A DNA stretch of 64,000 nucleotides from Viridibacillus arenosi. GTDB taxonomy: Bacteria > Bacillota > Bacilli > Bacillales_A > Planococcaceae. Positions 8,708 through 22,042 of this stretch are shown one piece after another. The position numbers were made by a program, and so were the translations under genes. Positions within the stretch are counted from its first letter, which is position 1, and every line of letters begins with the position of its first letter. The notes below the pieces were generated by a model. That model did no database searches, was not told where the DNA came from, and worked only from the letters and a program-made list of their open reading frames with translations. The stretch is taken from NCBI RefSeq assembly GCF_001955655.1, contig NZ_MSPW01000006.1:124001-188000 (forward strand), in the 5' to 3' direction.

Positions 8708-9736
8708 ATGTATACATTATCGGAGGCACAATTAAAATTACTACCCGAAATGTCAGACATCCTTCAAATCAGATATCGACTTCTTCAAACGATTCAGATG
8801 ATGGGTCCGATTGGCCGTAGAGCATTAGCTGAGCAGCTATCAGTTACTGAGCGTGAAGTGCGTAAGGAAACTGATTTGTTAAATGAGCAAGGATTGATAT
8901 TTACGAGCCGTTTAGGTATGAGTATTTCGGATAGTGGGCAACATGTACTCAGTAAACTAAAATCTCTCGTACATGAATGGTCAGGAATATCATCATTAGA
9001 AACTATACTCACAAGACAATTCAAAATTCAAAAAGTAATCATTGTACCGGGCAATAATGATATTGAGCCTTCTGTCAAAACATTAATGGGTACGGAAGCT
9101 GCGAATGAGCTAGAACGTCTAGCGAATGGTAAAAAAACTGTAGCTGTCACTGGTGGAAGTACTGTTAGTGCAATTGCTGAAAGTTTAACTCCATCGAATA
9201 AATTTTCACAATTACAGTTTATAGCAGCTAGAGGCGGTATTGGTGAAGAAATGCAGTTACAAGCAAACACCATTGCATCTGTATTTGCTAGTAAAACAGG
9301 TGGTACTTATCGTACGTTGTATTTACCGGAATATTTAAGTGAAAATGCTTATTCTACAATGATGCAAGAACCTATTGTGAGAGAAATGATGGATCTATAT
9401 GAACAGACTGATATTGTCATACATGGTATCGGTTCTGCAGAGGAAATGGCTGTTCGCAGAAATTCATCACCTGAAGATTTACAAGCGCTACAAAGTTTTG
9501 GAGCAGTCGGTGAAGCTTTTGGTTATTATTTTGATGAAACGGGTAAAGCAGTACATAGAATTCGTACTGTTGGTATCCAGCTGGAACAAGTTCACAAATG
9601 CCCGTCTATTTTAGCTGTAGCGGGAGGAACTTCAAAGGCTAAAGCAATTCTTTCGTATATTAAAAACCCTGCAGCGCAAACTATTCTTATTACGGATTTA
9701 GGCGCAGCAGAAGAAATGATTAAATTACTTAAGTAA
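8708..9736 (+). CDS. cggR: Central glycolytic genes regulator CggR
   Basis: A 342-residue SorC/DeoR-type repressor. The N-terminal winged helix-turn-helix covers about residues 20-75 (MGPIGRRALAEQLSVTEREVRKETDLL). The C-terminal sugar-phosphate binding domain has the family signature around GKKTVAVTGGSTVSAIAES and DIVIHGIGSA. It represses the downstream glycolytic operon when fructose-1,6-bisphosphate is low. It is the first gene of cggR-gapA-pgk-tpiA-gpmI-eno, with 23 bp to gapA, and should regulate its own transcript through the operator upstream. Confidence 0.96.
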   Translation: MYTLSEAQLKLLPEMSDILQIRYRLLQTIQMMGPIGRRALAEQLSVTEREVRKETDLLNEQGLIFTSRLGMSISDSGQHVLSKLKSLVHEWSGISSLETILTRQFKIQKVIIVPGNNDIEPSVKTLMGTEAANELERLANGKKTVAVTGGSTVSAIAESLTPSNKFSQLQFIAARGGIGEEMQLQANTIASVFASKTGGTYRTLYLPEYLSENAYSTMMQEPIVREMMDLYEQTDIVIHGIGSAEEMAVRRNSSPEDLQALQSFGAVGEAFGYYFDETGKAVHRIRTVGIQLEQVHKCPSILAVAGGTSKAKAILSYIKNPAAQTILITDLGAAEEMIKLLK

Positions 9737-9759
9737 TTACAAAAATGGAGGAATAGAAC

Positions 9760-10767
9760 ATGACTTTAAAATTAGCTATTAACGGATTTGGACGTATTGG
9801 ACGATTAGTATTTCGAAATGCGGTACAGCATGAGAATATTGAGGTAGTAGCAGTAAACGATTTAACAGACGCAGCGATGTTAGCTCATTTGTTAAAATAT
9901 GATTCCGTACACGGTATTTTAGATGCAGAAGTATCTTCTGAAGGCGAATACCTAATTGTTAATGGTAAGAGAGTACGTGTTTATGCTGAAAAAGATCCAG
10001 CAGTTTTACCTTGGAAAGAACTTGGAGTCGATATTGTTATCGAGTCTACAGGACATTTTGTTAAAACAGAATTAGCAAGCAAACATCTTGAAGCAGGTGC
10101 TAAAAAAGTTATCGTTTCTGCACCGGGTAAAGGTAGTATGCCAACATTTGTTATGGGTGTAAACCATAAAGAATACAATGCTTCAGAGCATAATGTTGTT
10201 TCAAATGCATCTTGTACTACAAACTGCTTAGCACCAGTAGCAAAAGTATTAGATGAGAAGTTTGGTATTAAACGTGGAATGATGACTACAATTCACTCAT
10301 ATACAAATGACCAACGCATTTTAGACTTACCACATTCTGATTACCGTCGTGCACGTGCAGCTGGTGAATCAATGATTCCTACAACAACAGGTGCTGCAGT
10401 AGCAGTTGCAAAAGTTTTACCTAATTTAAAAGGCAAACTAGACGGTATGGCTGTACGCGTACCAACTCCTAATGTATCTTTAGTTGACTTAGTAGCTGAA
10501 TTAGACAAATCGGTATCAGTAGAAGAAATTAATGCTGTATTAAAAGAAGCTTCAGAAAACGAACTAAAAGGTATTTTAAATTTCACAGATTTACCACTAG
10601 TTTCAATTGATTATAATGGTAATAAAGCATCATCAACAATTGATAGCTTATCAACAATGGTCCTTGAAGATAACCTAGTTAAAGTACTATCTTGGTATGA
10701 CAATGAGTCAGGATATTCTGCTCGTTGTATCGACTTAGCGCTTTACATGTATGATCAAGGTTTGTAA
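9760..10767 (+). CDS. gapA: Glyceraldehyde-3-phosphate dehydrogenase, glycolytic type
   Basis: A 335-residue NAD-dependent dehydrogenase that converts glyceraldehyde-3-phosphate to 1,3-bisphosphoglycerate. It shows the NAD fold at the N-terminus (INGFGRIGRLVFR), the catalytic cysteine in SNASCTTNCLAPV and the paired histidine in TTIHSYTNDQ. It follows cggR in the glycolytic operon and has a GGAGG ribosome site. A hairpin after the gene may end part of the transcripts before pgk. Confidence 0.97.
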   Translation: MTLKLAINGFGRIGRLVFRNAVQHENIEVVAVNDLTDAAMLAHLLKYDSVHGILDAEVSSEGEYLIVNGKRVRVYAEKDPAVLPWKELGVDIVIESTGHFVKTELASKHLEAGAKKVIVSAPGKGSMPTFVMGVNHKEYNASEHNVVSNASCTTNCLAPVAKVLDEKFGIKRGMMTTIHSYTNDQRILDLPHSDYRRARAAGESMIPTTTGAAVAVAKVLPNLKGKLDGMAVRVPTPNVSLVDLVAELDKSVSVEEINAVLKEASENELKGILNFTDLPLVSIDYNGNKASSTIDSLSTMVLEDNLVKVLSWYDNESGYSARCIDLALYMYDQGL

Positions 10768-10819
10768 TAGAAAAACCGTAGCCTTTATGAACCCGAGCGT
10801 TTATAATGTATTAGGGTAA

Positions 10820-10850
10820 AAGGAGAAGGGTTTACTCTTCTCCTTCTTTT
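10820..10850 (+). terminator. Partial terminator after gapA
   Basis: Hairpin AAGGAGAAG ... CTTCTCCTT with T residues in the 241-bp gap between gapA and pgk. It probably separates the short cggR-gapA transcript from the longer one, as in Bacillus subtilis. The rest of the gap may hold a second promoter, not resolved by eye. Confidence 0.75.
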
Positions 10851-11008
10851 ATTCCTATAAAGAGTAAGTGCTTGCCTACTAGTACTATTGGAATGAATTT
10901 TTCGAAGGTATTGTCGAATAGCCTATTGTATTATCAAAAAATTATAAATAAGATGCTTGTTTCACATAGTTGGAAAAGCAATATAAACAATTGGAGGAGG
11001 CTCTCTTC

Positions 11009-12193
11009 ATGTATCAGAAGAAGACGATGAATGATGTAGAAGTAAACGGAAAGCGTGTTTTTGTGCGCGTAGATTTTAATGTGCCTATGGAAGATGGTAA
11101 AATCACCGACGACACTCGTATTAGAGCAGCACTTCCTACAATTTCTAGCCTAGTTGAAAAAGGTGCTAAAGTAATTTTAGCTAGTCATCTTGGACGTCCA
11201 AAAGGTGAAGTGAAAGAAGAGTTACGTCTAACTGCAGTTGGTAAACACCTAGCTGAATTGCTAGGAAAACCTGTTACAAAATTAGACGAATCAATTGGTG
11301 AAACGGTAGAAAAAACGGTAGCAGAAATGGAAAATGGTGACGTTGTATTACTTGAAAACGTTCGTTTCCATGCTGGAGAAGAAAAAAATGATGCCGACCT
11401 TGCAGCAAGCTTTGCTAAATTAGCAGATATTTATGTGAACGATGCATTTGGAGCAGCTCACCGTGCACATGCAACGACTGCGGGAATCGCTGAATATATC
11501 CCATCTGTTTCGGGCTTATTAATGGAGAAAGAGCTTGATGTATTAGGTAAAGCTTTATCTACTCCAGAACGTCCATTCACGGCGATTATTGGCGGAGCGA
11601 AAGTAAAAGACAAGATTGGTGTAATTGAAAATCTTTTAGAAAAAGTAGATCACTTAATCATTGGTGGCGGTCTGTCGTATACCTTCTCTAAAGCACAAGG
11701 TTATGATATCGGACAATCTTTACTAGAAGAAGATAAAATTGAGTTAGCTAAATCATTCATCGAAAAAGCGCAAGCTAAAGGTGTGAAATTGCATATGCCT
11801 GTCGATGTAGTAGTTGCGGATACATTCTCTAAAGACGCAAATACAAAAGTAGTTGATATCGATCAAATTCCTTCTGATTGGATGGGGCTTGATATTGGTC
11901 CTAAAACAACAGCAAACTATGCAGATGTTATTAAAAACTCTAAGTTAGTTATTTGGAATGGACCAATGGGTGTATTTGAAATGGACGCTTTTGCGAACGG
12001 AACAATGGGTGTGGCACAAGCTATGGCAGATACTGTTGCCTACACTATTATCGGTGGAGGAGATTCAGCCGCAGCAGTCGAAAAATTCCATGTAGCAGAT
12101 AAGATGAACCACATCTCAACAGGTGGCGGTGCATCACTTGAATTTATGGAAGGCAAAGCCCTACCAGGCGTTGTCGCATTAAACGATAAATAA
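11009..12193 (+). CDS. pgk: Phosphoglycerate kinase
   Basis: A 394-residue cytoplasmic enzyme that makes ATP from 1,3-bisphosphoglycerate. The start is the ATG at 11009 ([17 protein letters not shown]), 9 bases after GGAGGAGG; an earlier in-frame start at 10970 has no ribosome site. Family marks: RVDFNVPM near the N-terminus, SHLGRPKG, and the nucleotide-binding GGGDSAAA near the C-terminus. Third gene of the glycolytic operon. Confidence 0.97.
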   Translation: MYQKKTMNDVEVNGKRVFVRVDFNVPMEDGKITDDTRIRAALPTISSLVEKGAKVILASHLGRPKGEVKEELRLTAVGKHLAELLGKPVTKLDESIGETVEKTVAEMENGDVVLLENVRFHAGEEKNDADLAASFAKLADIYVNDAFGAAHRAHATTAGIAEYIPSVSGLLMEKELDVLGKALSTPERPFTAIIGGAKVKDKIGVIENLLEKVDHLIIGGGLSYTFSKAQGYDIGQSLLEEDKIELAKSFIEKAQAKGVKLHMPVDVVVADTFSKDANTKVVDIDQIPSDWMGLDIGPKTTANYADVIKNSKLVIWNGPMGVFEMDAFANGTMGVAQAMADTVAYTIIGGGDSAAAVEKFHVADKMNHISTGGGASLEFMEGKALPGVVALNDK

Positions 12194-12208
12194 TGGAGGA
12201 TGATTCAC

Positions 12209-12962
12209 ATGCGTAAACCAATTATTGCAGGTAACTGGAAAATGTATAAACACTTAAGCGAAGCTGTAGAATTTGTAGAGGCAGTAAAATCATCAATCCC
12301 AAACAAAGAAAAAGTGGACTCAGTTATTTGCGCTCCAGCTTTATTTTTGCCAACACTTGTCGAACAAGCTAAAGGCTCTAATTTGGCGATTGGTGCTCAA
12401 ACAATGCACTTTGAAAAAGAGGGCGCCTTTACAGGTGAAGTAAGTCCTTCTCAACTATCAGACATTGCTGTTTCTTATGTAGTTTTAGGCCACTCTGAGC
12501 GCCGTGAGTATTATAACGAAACGGATGCAGCAGTTAACAAAAAAGCTCATGCAGCATTTGAATATAGCTTAACTCCAATTGTATGTGTTGGTGAAACTCT
12601 AGAAGAGCGTGAAGCTGGAAATACAGTTAAAAAAGTAGCTGGTCAAGTACGTGTAGCGCTTGAAGGATTATCAACAGAGCAAGTAAAACAAACTGTTATC
12701 GCTTATGAACCAATTTGGGCAATCGGTACAGGTAAAACGGCAACTGCAGAAGATGCAAATGAAGTTTGTGGAGCGATTCGTGCTACTGTTGAAGAAATTG
12801 CTGGCGCAGAAGCTGCTGCTGCAATTCGCATTCAATATGGTGGAAGTGTGAAACCTGAAAATATTGTGGAACTACTAACAATGGAGCATATTGACGGGGC
12901 TCTTGTAGGTGGAGCAAGCTTACAATCAGATTCATATTTGAAACTTTTGGAGGCGGGCGCAA

Positions 12963-12970
<8 letters not shown>
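12209..12970 (+). CDS. tpiA: Triosephosphate isomerase
   Basis: A 253-residue TIM barrel interconverting dihydroxyacetone phosphate and glyceraldehyde-3-phosphate. It has the substrate lysine in GNWKMYK, the catalytic histidine in LGHSERR and the catalytic glutamate in [11 protein letters not shown]. The start at 12209 has GGAGGATG upstream. Its end overlaps the gpmI start by 8 bp, suggesting coupled translation. Confidence 0.97.
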
Positions 12971-15805
<2,835 letters not shown>

Positions 15806-15835
15806 GTTAGAAATTTACTTAAGCCCTAAATAACA

Positions 15836-15895
15836 GAGAGCTATTTCACTGTCGCAATTAGGACAGTAGAAATAGCTCTATTTTTTCATAAGGTA
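15836..15895 (+). terminator. Terminator of the glycolytic operon
   Basis: Long hairpin AGAGCTATTTC-ACTGTC ... GACAGT-AGAAATAGCTCT followed by six T residues. Confidence 0.9.
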
Positions 15896-15982
15896 GTCGT
15901 CAAAATTGTATGGAAATGTTAGAATATAACTTAAGCGCTAGTCTATATACAGGCTACATAGCATGATTGAATTAGAACAACG

Positions 15983-16011
15983 TTGTCATTACGTACAGTT
16001 TTTGGTAAGAT
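15983..16011 (+). promoter_or_regulatory. Predicted secG promoter
   Basis: TTGTCA (15983-15988), a 17-bp spacer and TAAGAT (16006-16011), 38 bp ahead of the secG start codon. Confidence 0.6.
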
Positions 16012-16049
16012 AAGACTGTTGTGATGTTTCGAATCAGGAGGTGGAACAT

Positions 16050-16277
16050 ATGCATACTGTGATTATGACACTATTAATCATTGTTTCTCTTGCATTAGTT
16101 GTCTTAGTATTATTACAATCAAGTAAAAGTGCAGGTCTTTCGGGAGCCATCTCTGGTGGAGCTGAGCAACTTTTTGGTAAGCAAAAAGCTCGAGGCATGG
16201 ACCTTATTTTGCACCGCATTACGGTAGTATTATCAATTTTATTTTTTGTACTAGCTTTAGCTATTGCGAAAATTTAA
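16050..16277 (+). CDS. secG: SecG, protein translocase subunit
   Basis: A 75-residue membrane protein with two hydrophobic helices (residues about 2-22 and 52-73) and the connecting loop typical of SecG ([29 protein letters not shown]). It is the accessory subunit of the SecYEG channel. The ATG at 16050 is chosen over the in-frame GTG at 16041 because the latter overlaps the AGGAGGTG ribosome site. Confidence 0.95.
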   Translation: MHTVIMTLLIIVSLALVVLVLLQSSKSAGLSGAISGGAEQLFGKQKARGMDLILHRITVVLSILFFVLALAIAKI

Positions 16278-16293
16278 TGAGCGATATTTGAAC

Positions 16294-16325
16294 CGCCTGA
16301 CCACCATATGGTTAGGCGTTTTCTT
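16294..16325 (+). terminator. Terminator of secG
   Basis: Hairpin CGCCTGACC ... GGTTAGGCG followed by a T-rich stretch. Confidence 0.8.
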
Positions 16326-16395
16326 TTATAAAAGCATATAATTAATAATAGAACACTTACATACATGAATTGTATTATTAATGGAGGTTTGCTTC

Positions 16396-17142
16396 ATGGA
16401 AGTTTTAATGTCACAGCCTTTCTTTTTTAAAGCAGGTCCACGTGCAGTTTTACTGTTGCATGGATTTACTGGGAATTCTTCTGATGTGCGAATGTTAGGG
16501 AGATTTTTGGAGAAAAAGGGCTATACTACGTTTGCTCCTCATTATAAAGGCCACGGTGTACCACCAGAGGAACTAATCCATACAAGACCATCAGATTGGT
16601 GGGAAGACGTTCTACAGGGATATAATACTTTAAAAGAAGCTGGTTATGAAGAAATTGCAGTTGCTGGTTTATCTTTAGGTGGTGTATTTTCACTGCGTTT
16701 AGGGTATACACTACCTATTAAGGGGATTGCGACAATGTGTGCACCAATGTCAATGCACACTACGGATTTAATGTTCGAAGGTGTGTTGAAATATGCACGT
16801 GACTTTAAAAAGTTTATTGGAAAAAAACCAGATGAAATCGAGCAAGAGATATCTGAACTGAAGCAACAAGGGATGCCTTCACTTTCAGAATTACGAGAAC
16901 TTGTTTATCAGGTTCGTAATCAGATTGATCTAATCTATGCTCCAATATTCGTTGCCCAAGGATTATTAGATGACGTGATTGATAAAAATTCAGCACAAAT
17001 CATTTATGATCAGGTGGAGTCCAATGATAAAGCTATAAAATGGTATAAAGAGTCTGGGCACGTTATTACTCTTGACAAAGAGAAAAAACAATTACATGAA
17101 GATATATATGCTTTTTTAGAAAAACTCGATTGGCAAGAGTAA
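16396..17142 (+). CDS. Carboxylesterase (Est30-type alpha/beta hydrolase)
   Basis: A 248-residue alpha/beta hydrolase similar to the Geobacillus Est30 family. Visible features are the oxyanion motif [11 protein letters not shown] (residues 20-30), the nucleophile Ser93 in GLSLGG, the acid in GLLDDVI and the histidine in SGHVITLD. It should hydrolyse short-chain esters in the cytoplasm. The start at 16396 lies 7 bases after GGAGGT. It sits between secG and rnr, an arrangement shared by many Bacillus-group genomes. Confidence 0.93.
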   Translation: MEVLMSQPFFFKAGPRAVLLLHGFTGNSSDVRMLGRFLEKKGYTTFAPHYKGHGVPPEELIHTRPSDWWEDVLQGYNTLKEAGYEEIAVAGLSLGGVFSLRLGYTLPIKGIATMCAPMSMHTTDLMFEGVLKYARDFKKFIGKKPDEIEQEISELKQQGMPSLSELRELVYQVRNQIDLIYAPIFVAQGLLDDVIDKNSAQIIYDQVESNDKAIKWYKESGHVITLDKEKKQLHEDIYAFLEKLDWQE

Positions 17143-17185
17143 AAATGGCATTCTTCGCAAACGCTATTAGAAGGAGGGAAGAAAG

Positions 17186-19597
17186 ATGAACAATCAAGAA
17201 TTATCATTACAAGAACGATTATTAAGTTTCATGAAGGAAGAACAATATAAGCCGCTTACTGTTGCCGAATTGGAACAACAATTTGGTTTTAAAGATGCGG
17301 ATGAATTTAAAGAACTAGTGAAAACACTAGTAAGAATGGAACAGCAAGGGCAGGTAGTACGTTCTAATACGAATCGTTATGGTACGCCAGATCGTATGAA
17401 TTTGTTAAAAGGACGCTTCATCGGTCATGCAAAGGGGTTTGGCTTTGTTGCACCTGAAGAAGCAGGAATGGATGATGTGTTTATACCGCCAGATGCCCTT
17501 AATGGTGCATTAAATGGTGATACGGTATTAATCCGTGTATCTAAAACAACTTCTGGAGATCGACGAGAAGGTAAAATCATTCAAATTGTAGAAAGAGGAA
17601 CAACGAAGGTTGTCGGCGTCTTTCAAGCAAATCGTGGTTTTGGCTTTGTAGTACCAGATGATAAGAAATTATCAATCGATTTCTTTATCGCAAAAGGAGA
17701 CACTCTCGGCGCGATGGACGGCCATAAAGTAGTCATTGAAATTACTGGATGGCCTGATGATAATCGTTCAGCAACAGGAATTGTAACGCAAATTTTAGGT
17801 CACAAAAATGACCCAGGTGTTGATATCTTATCGATTATCCATAAACATGGTATCGCTATCGACTTCCCAAAAGAAGTGATTGATGCTGCATCAGCTATTC
17901 CTGATGAAGTAACACAAGCAGATTTAGAAGGTCGTATTGATTTACGTGATCAAATGATTGTCACAATTGACGGTGAAACTGCAAAAGATTTAGATGATGC
18001 TGTTACTGTGACAAAAAATGATGATGGTACGTATAAGCTAGGCGTCCATATCGCTGACGTAAGCTACTATGTAACAGAGGGTTCAGATCTTGATGAAGAA
18101 GCGTATGATCGTGCTACTAGTGTGTATTTAACAGACCGCGTTATTCCGATGATTCCGCATCGTCTATCAAACGGTATTTGTTCATTAAATCCACAAGTTG
18201 ACCGACTAACGTTATCTTGTGAGATGACGATTAATGGTAGTGGTGAAGTAATAGGACACGAAATTTTCCAAAGTGTCATTAATACGACTGAGCGTATGAC
18301 TTATACAGATGTTTATAAGATTTTAGAAGAAGATGATGAAGAGTTAAAAGAACGTTATGCAAATCTTGTTCCTATGTTTAAGGATATGGGTGAATTAGCG
18401 CAAATTCTACGCAATAAACGTATGGATCGTGGTGCTGTAGACTTTGACTTTAAAGAATCTCAAGTACTGGTAGATGAAAATGGTTGGCCTACAGATGTTG
18501 TATTACGTGAACGTACAGTCGCAGAGCGTCTAATCGAAGAGTTTATGTTAGCAGCCAATGAGACAGTTGCAGAACATTTCAAATGGATGGATGTACCTTT
18601 CATTTATCGTATTCACGAAGATCCTAAGCCAGAAAAACTTCAACGATTCTTTGAATTTGTAACAAACTTTGGGTTAGTGATTAAAGGTACTGGTAACACA
18701 GTCCACCCACGTGCATTACAAGAGATTTTAGAATCAGTTGATGGATTACCTGAAGAACCTGTTATTTCGACTATGATGCTTCGTTCTATGCAACAAGCAA
18801 AATATAGTGCGGAATGTTTAGGACACTTTGGTTTATCTACAGAGTTTTACACACACTTTACATCTCCAATCCGTCGTTACCCGGACTTAATTGTTCACAG
18901 ATTGATCCGTACGTACTTAATAAACGGTGACGTTTCATCTGCTACAATTGCACACTGGAATGCTATAATGGATGAAATTGCACAGCATACGTCTGAGCGC
19001 GAACGTCGTGCAGTCGATGCAGAGCGTGATACAGATGCACTGAAAAAAGCACAATATATGGCTGATAAAATTGGTGATGAATTTGAAGGTATCATTAGTT
19101 CAATTACAAACTTTGGTATGTTCATCGAATTAGAAAACACAATTGAAGGTCTTGTTCATATAAGTAATATGACAGATGATTACTACCGTTTTGACGACCG
19201 TCAAATGGTGATGATTGGCGAACGTACCGGTCGTATTTTCCGTATTGGTGATGGTGTAGAAATTAAAGTTAAGGCTGTCAACGTTGAAGAATCAGCTGTT
19301 GATTTTGAAATCGTCGGTATGAAACGCGAATTCGGCCGTACTCGTAAAGAAGCACCACGTGTCATTCATGCGAAGAAAAAAGAGGGCACTAGAGATGGCA
19401 GAGGAAAAGGCAGAAGCGAAAGTGGAAGCGGGAGCGGAACTCGAAAACCAAGTGGTGCAAAAGTGAATGGTAAAACACGCAAGGAAGAGCGTAAAGCTTC
19501 CGGTAAAAGTGGTAGCCAAAAGAAAAAGTTCTACGAAGGTATTGCTAAAAAGAAAAAAGGCAGCAATGGTAAAAAGAAAAATAAAGAGAAGCGCTAG
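17186..19597 (+). CDS. rnr: Ribonuclease R
   Basis: An 803-residue 3'-5' exoribonuclease that digests structured RNA and works with tmRNA-SmpB in decay of faulty mRNA. Order of parts: N-terminal helix-turn-helix (about 1-70), two cold-shock domains (about 75-230, [13 protein letters not shown] and [11 protein letters not shown]), the RNB catalytic domain with its acidic cluster ([14 protein letters not shown]), an S1 domain (about 625-710, [17 protein letters not shown]), and a Lys/Arg/Gly/Ser-rich tail (about 720-803). It has a strong AGGAGGG ribosome site and is followed at once by smpB and ssrA. Confidence 0.97.
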   Translation: MNNQELSLQERLLSFMKEEQYKPLTVAELEQQFGFKDADEFKELVKTLVRMEQQGQVVRSNTNRYGTPDRMNLLKGRFIGHAKGFGFVAPEEAGMDDVFIPPDALNGALNGDTVLIRVSKTTSGDRREGKIIQIVERGTTKVVGVFQANRGFGFVVPDDKKLSIDFFIAKGDTLGAMDGHKVVIEITGWPDDNRSATGIVTQILGHKNDPGVDILSIIHKHGIAIDFPKEVIDAASAIPDEVTQADLEGRIDLRDQMIVTIDGETAKDLDDAVTVTKNDDGTYKLGVHIADVSYYVTEGSDLDEEAYDRATSVYLTDRVIPMIPHRLSNGICSLNPQVDRLTLSCEMTINGSGEVIGHEIFQSVINTTERMTYTDVYKILEEDDEELKERYANLVPMFKDMGELAQILRNKRMDRGAVDFDFKESQVLVDENGWPTDVVLRERTVAERLIEEFMLAANETVAEHFKWMDVPFIYRIHEDPKPEKLQRFFEFVTNFGLVIKGTGNTVHPRALQEILESVDGLPEEPVISTMMLRSMQQAKYSAECLGHFGLSTEFYTHFTSPIRRYPDLIVHRLIRTYLINGDVSSATIAHWNAIMDEIAQHTSERERRAVDAERDTDALKKAQYMADKIGDEFEGIISSITNFGMFIELENTIEGLVHISNMTDDYYRFDDRQMVMIGERTGRIFRIGDGVEIKVKAVNVEESAVDFEIVGMKREFGRTRKEAPRVIHAKKKEGTRDGRGKGRSESGSGSGTRKPSGAKVNGKTRKEERKASGKSGSQKKKFYEGIAKKKKGSNGKKKNKEKR

Positions 19598-19606
19598 TCG
19601 CTTCTC
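19586..19606 (+). terminator. Hairpin overlapping the rnr stop codon
   Basis: Perfect arms GAGAAGCG and CGCTTCTC around the stop codon of rnr, with only a weak T-rich tail. It may attenuate read-through into smpB rather than stop it. Confidence 0.5.
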
Positions 19607-19630
19607 CTCTATTTAATGAGGTGAATGATA

Positions 19631-20098
19631 ATGGCTAAAGGGTCAGGAAAAGTTCTGGCACAAAATAAAAAGGCAGGACATGATTTCTTTATAGAGGAAA
19701 CGATCGAAGCAGGAATGGTATTACAAGGAACAGAGATTAAGTCAATTCGTAACGGTAGAGTGCAATTGAGAGACTCATACGTCCGCGTCAGTGGTAATGA
19801 AGCTTGGATCTCAAACATGCACGTTAGTCCATATGAACAAGGAAATCGTTTTAATCATGATCCATTACGTTCACGTAAATTATTGCTTCATAAAAGACAA
19901 ATTGCTGAGCTAATTGGTAGAGTTAAACGTGACGGTTATACTATCGTACCGCTGAAAATGTACATAAAAGACGGTTATGCGAAATTATTAATCGGTGTCG
20001 GTAAAGGTAAGAAAAACTACGATAAACGTGATGACCTACGTAAAAAAGAAGCAAAACGTGATATGGAACGTACATTCAAGGCAAAAAATCAAATCTAA
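19631..20098 (+). CDS. smpB: SmpB, SsrA-binding protein
   Basis: A 155-residue RNA-binding protein that delivers tmRNA to stalled ribosomes. It shows the OB-fold core ([22 protein letters not shown]) and the basic C-terminal tail ([23 protein letters not shown] in part) that enters the empty mRNA channel. The start ATG at 19631 is 7 bases after GAGGTGA; a second ATG at 19625 is too close to it. It sits directly upstream of its RNA partner ssrA. Confidence 0.97.
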   Translation: MAKGSGKVLAQNKKAGHDFFIEETIEAGMVLQGTEIKSIRNGRVQLRDSYVRVSGNEAWISNMHVSPYEQGNRFNHDPLRSRKLLLHKRQIAELIGRVKRDGYTIVPLKMYIKDGYAKLLIGVGKGKKNYDKRDDLRKKEAKRDMERTFKAKNQI

Positions 20099-20113
20099 TT
20101 GAGATGCTCAAAC

Positions 20114-20142
20114 TTGAAGTTTCACCAATTTTGCCTTATAAT
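20114..20142 (+). promoter_or_regulatory. Predicted ssrA promoter
   Basis: TTGAAG (20114-20119), an exact 17-bp spacer and TATAAT (20137-20142). The mature tmRNA 5' end is about 128 bases after the expected start, so a long leader would be removed, presumably by RNase P. The leader holds two hairpins: arms AAATACTTTT/AAAAGTATTT at 20166-20188 and arms CCTTA-GAC/GTC-TAAGG at 20197-20221. Confidence 0.7.
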
Positions 20143-20276
20143 TTATAAAGTAAACAAGCCAGTATAAATACTTTTTCTAAAAGTATTTCCGAACGGCCTT
20201 AAGACATTTATTGTCATAAGGATCTCTAAGGCATTTAACTACAAGTAGTAGAAATACCTTGTAAAGCCTATATTAA

Positions 20277-20633
20277 GGGGACGTTACGGATTCGACAGGG
20301 ATGGTCTGAGCTTGAGTTGCGCGTCGGAGGTCTCGGCTTCGTCATCAACGGAAGTTATATAATAACTGGCAAACAACAAAACAACTTAGCTTTCGCAGCG
20401 TAAGCTGATGAAACTGCCTGTCTATTCTATCGCCCATGTAGCATAGCTCAGGCTCACTTATAGTGGGATACGGTTACTAGTGCCACTTGAGCTAGTAACA
20501 AGAGCTTCCCAAGTTAGCGCTCACGATGCCTGCTTGCTGGCTAATGATGCGTGAATCCTAAATAGGCAAGATACACGCGTAGAAGCTTGAGTATTGGAGT
20601 TTCTGGACGCGGGTTCGACTCCCGCCGTCTCCA
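20277..20633 (+). ncRNA. ssrA: Transfer-messenger RNA (tmRNA)
   Basis: Starts GGGGACGTTACGGATTCGAC and ends with the tRNA-like T arm GGTTCGACTCCCGCC and acceptor CGTCTCC plus CCA. The seven-base acceptor strands pair (one G-U). The tag frame runs from 20368 to the TAA at 20401-20403 and encodes GKQQNNLAFAA, after the alanine carried by tmRNA, with the protease-recognized AA end. It rescues stalled ribosomes with SmpB, encoded just upstream. Its 3' end is the integration site of the element that follows, which restores the mature sequence. Confidence 0.97.
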
Positions 20634-20637
20634 TATT
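20612..20637 (+). other. attL of the ssrA-integrated element
   Basis: Left copy of a 26-bp direct repeat beginning GGTTCGACTCCCGCC and ending CCATATT. It forms the end of the functional tmRNA. An identical copy lies at 33994-34019. Confidence 0.93.
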
Positions 20638-20660
20638 ACGAAATCTTATGATTTCATAGA

Positions 20661-20695
20661 GTGTCAAAATCCTTGATATGATAGGGTTTTGACAC
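20661..20695 (+). terminator. Terminator inside the left end of the element, now serving ssrA
   Basis: Hairpin GTGTCAAAATCC ... GGGTTTTGACAC followed by T residues, starting 24 bp beyond attL. In the integrated state it lies directly downstream of tmRNA. Read on the other strand it could also end the leftward integrase transcript. Confidence 0.85.
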
Positions 20696-20736
20696 TTTTT
20701 TCGTTTCATACAGTTTCATTGAATGTCTTATAAAAA

Positions 20737-20764
20737 TAGTCAATTTATAGTCAAAAAATAGTCA
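20737..20764. repeat. Left arm-type integrase sites (three TAGTCA repeats)
   Basis: TAGTCA occurs at 20737, 20748 and 20759, an exact 11-bp period, about one helical turn. Matching TAGTCAA repeats lie near the right end (33924, 33936). Tn916-like integrases bind such direct repeats with their N-terminal arm-binding domain. Confidence 0.7.
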
Positions 20765-20769
20765 GTGAC

Positions 20770-21936
20770 TCAACCTTCTAAATAGCTCACGAACTTTTGA
20801 ATAGCGCCTTCTTTTGCCTTTTTCGTAACGTGTGTATAAATGTCTAAAGTAGTCTTTACGTCAGAGTGACCTAGGCGATCCTGAACTTCTTTAATACTAG
20901 CTCCAGCTTCGAATAATAGTGAGCAGTGTGTATGACGTAAGCCATGTGGAGATACACGCTTGAACTGATATTTCTTTTGTACACTATACATCCATTTTTG
21001 TACTTGCGCAGGTTGAAGAAATTCGTTTTTAGTGTTGCTAAATATCAACTGATTCTGTTTCATAGTATTAATCCCAAGTTTTATATATTGCTGCTTCTGA
21101 TGCTTATTCCATTCTTTCAAGATCAATAAAGTTGTTTCATCTAGTTTTATTGCGCGTGGCTTGCCGGTTTTGGTTGTTTTTAAATAAAGTTGTGTTTGTT
21201 TACCACGACCAATTGCTTTATTGATTGTGAGTTCACTTTCAACAAAGTTTACATCATTCCAGGTTAATGCTAATGCCTCACTTTTTCGTAAACCTGTATA
21301 AGCAATTAAACGTAATAGGGCATATGCCTTAAAGTTAAGATGCTCTTTTGACTTTTCTAGAAATGTAATTAGCTCATCTTTAATATAAAAATTTTCGCTG
21401 CCTTCTTCTACACTTTCAGTAAAGGCTTTCTTTACTTTGGTCTCAACATGAGTGAATGGGTTAGTTTGAATAAAGCCATGTACAATAGCGTAATCTAAAA
21501 CTTTTTTTGCATAGGATTTAATTGTACGCGCTTTTTGAACTTTTGTAGCCCATTCATTGTAATGTTTTTGGCAAATAGCAATCGTGATTTTTTCGATACG
21601 ATAATTGCCCATAGCAGGTAAGATATGATTTTTGAAGTAGCCAGCTGTTTTAACAAACGTACTTTCTTCTACAGTTTTTTCATATTGGTTAATCCAAAGA
21701 TTGTAAACTTCCTGGTAGGTTTCTGCGCTCTTTTGTTTGAATGTTCCTTCAGATACTTGAAGTTTAATACGTGCTAATGCGAGCTCTGCTTCTTTTTTTG
21801 TTTTAAAACCACGGCGTGTAGTGTTTTTAGCTTTTCCTGTTAGTTCATCTGTTCCTAAAAATACACGAAACATATATAATGTTTTACCATCTTTATTTTG
21901 ATAACTTTTGATAGGTGAAGAATTATTTTTTTTCAT
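20770..21936 (-). CDS. int: Tyrosine integrase of the ssrA element
   Basis: A 388-residue site-specific recombinase. N-terminal arm-binding domain (about 8-60, with the AP2-like segment YMFRVFLGTDELTGK), core-binding domain (about 70-165, SAETYQEVYNLWINQYEK), catalytic domain (about 180-380). The catalytic residues are all present: Arg217 (YTGLRKSE), His331 and Arg334 (HGLRHTH), His357 (LGHSD), Tyr367 (DIYTHV). The start ATG at 21936 has AGGAGGAT nearby; an upstream in-frame extension has no such site. It lies next to attL, the usual place, and should integrate and excise the element. Confidence 0.95.
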   Translation of the reverse strand: MKKNNSSPIKSYQNKDGKTLYMFRVFLGTDELTGKAKNTTRRGFKTKKEAELALARIKLQVSEGTFKQKSAETYQEVYNLWINQYEKTVEESTFVKTAGYFKNHILPAMGNYRIEKITIAICQKHYNEWATKVQKARTIKSYAKKVLDYAIVHGFIQTNPFTHVETKVKKAFTESVEEGSENFYIKDELITFLEKSKEHLNFKAYALLRLIAYTGLRKSEALALTWNDVNFVESELTINKAIGRGKQTQLYLKTTKTGKPRAIKLDETTLLILKEWNKHQKQQYIKLGINTMKQNQLIFSNTKNEFLQPAQVQKWMYSVQKKYQFKRVSPHGLRHTHCSLLFEAGASIKEVQDRLGHSDVKTTLDIYTHVTKKAKEGAIQKFVSYLEG

Positions 21937-22042
21937 ATTGATCCTCCTAATATCGTTGCGGGGGCAAGATAAAAAGAAAGGATTAATCCTCACAGTTATA
22001 ATATATAATTTAACTGGGGAAAAATCCTCTTGTAGAACTTGA

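Noticed and set aside
20521-20709. Minus-strand 62-codon frame covering the tmRNA 3' end
   Set aside because: It is antisense to tmRNA; the METAGVEPASRN-like peptide is a well-known spurious translation of this RNA.
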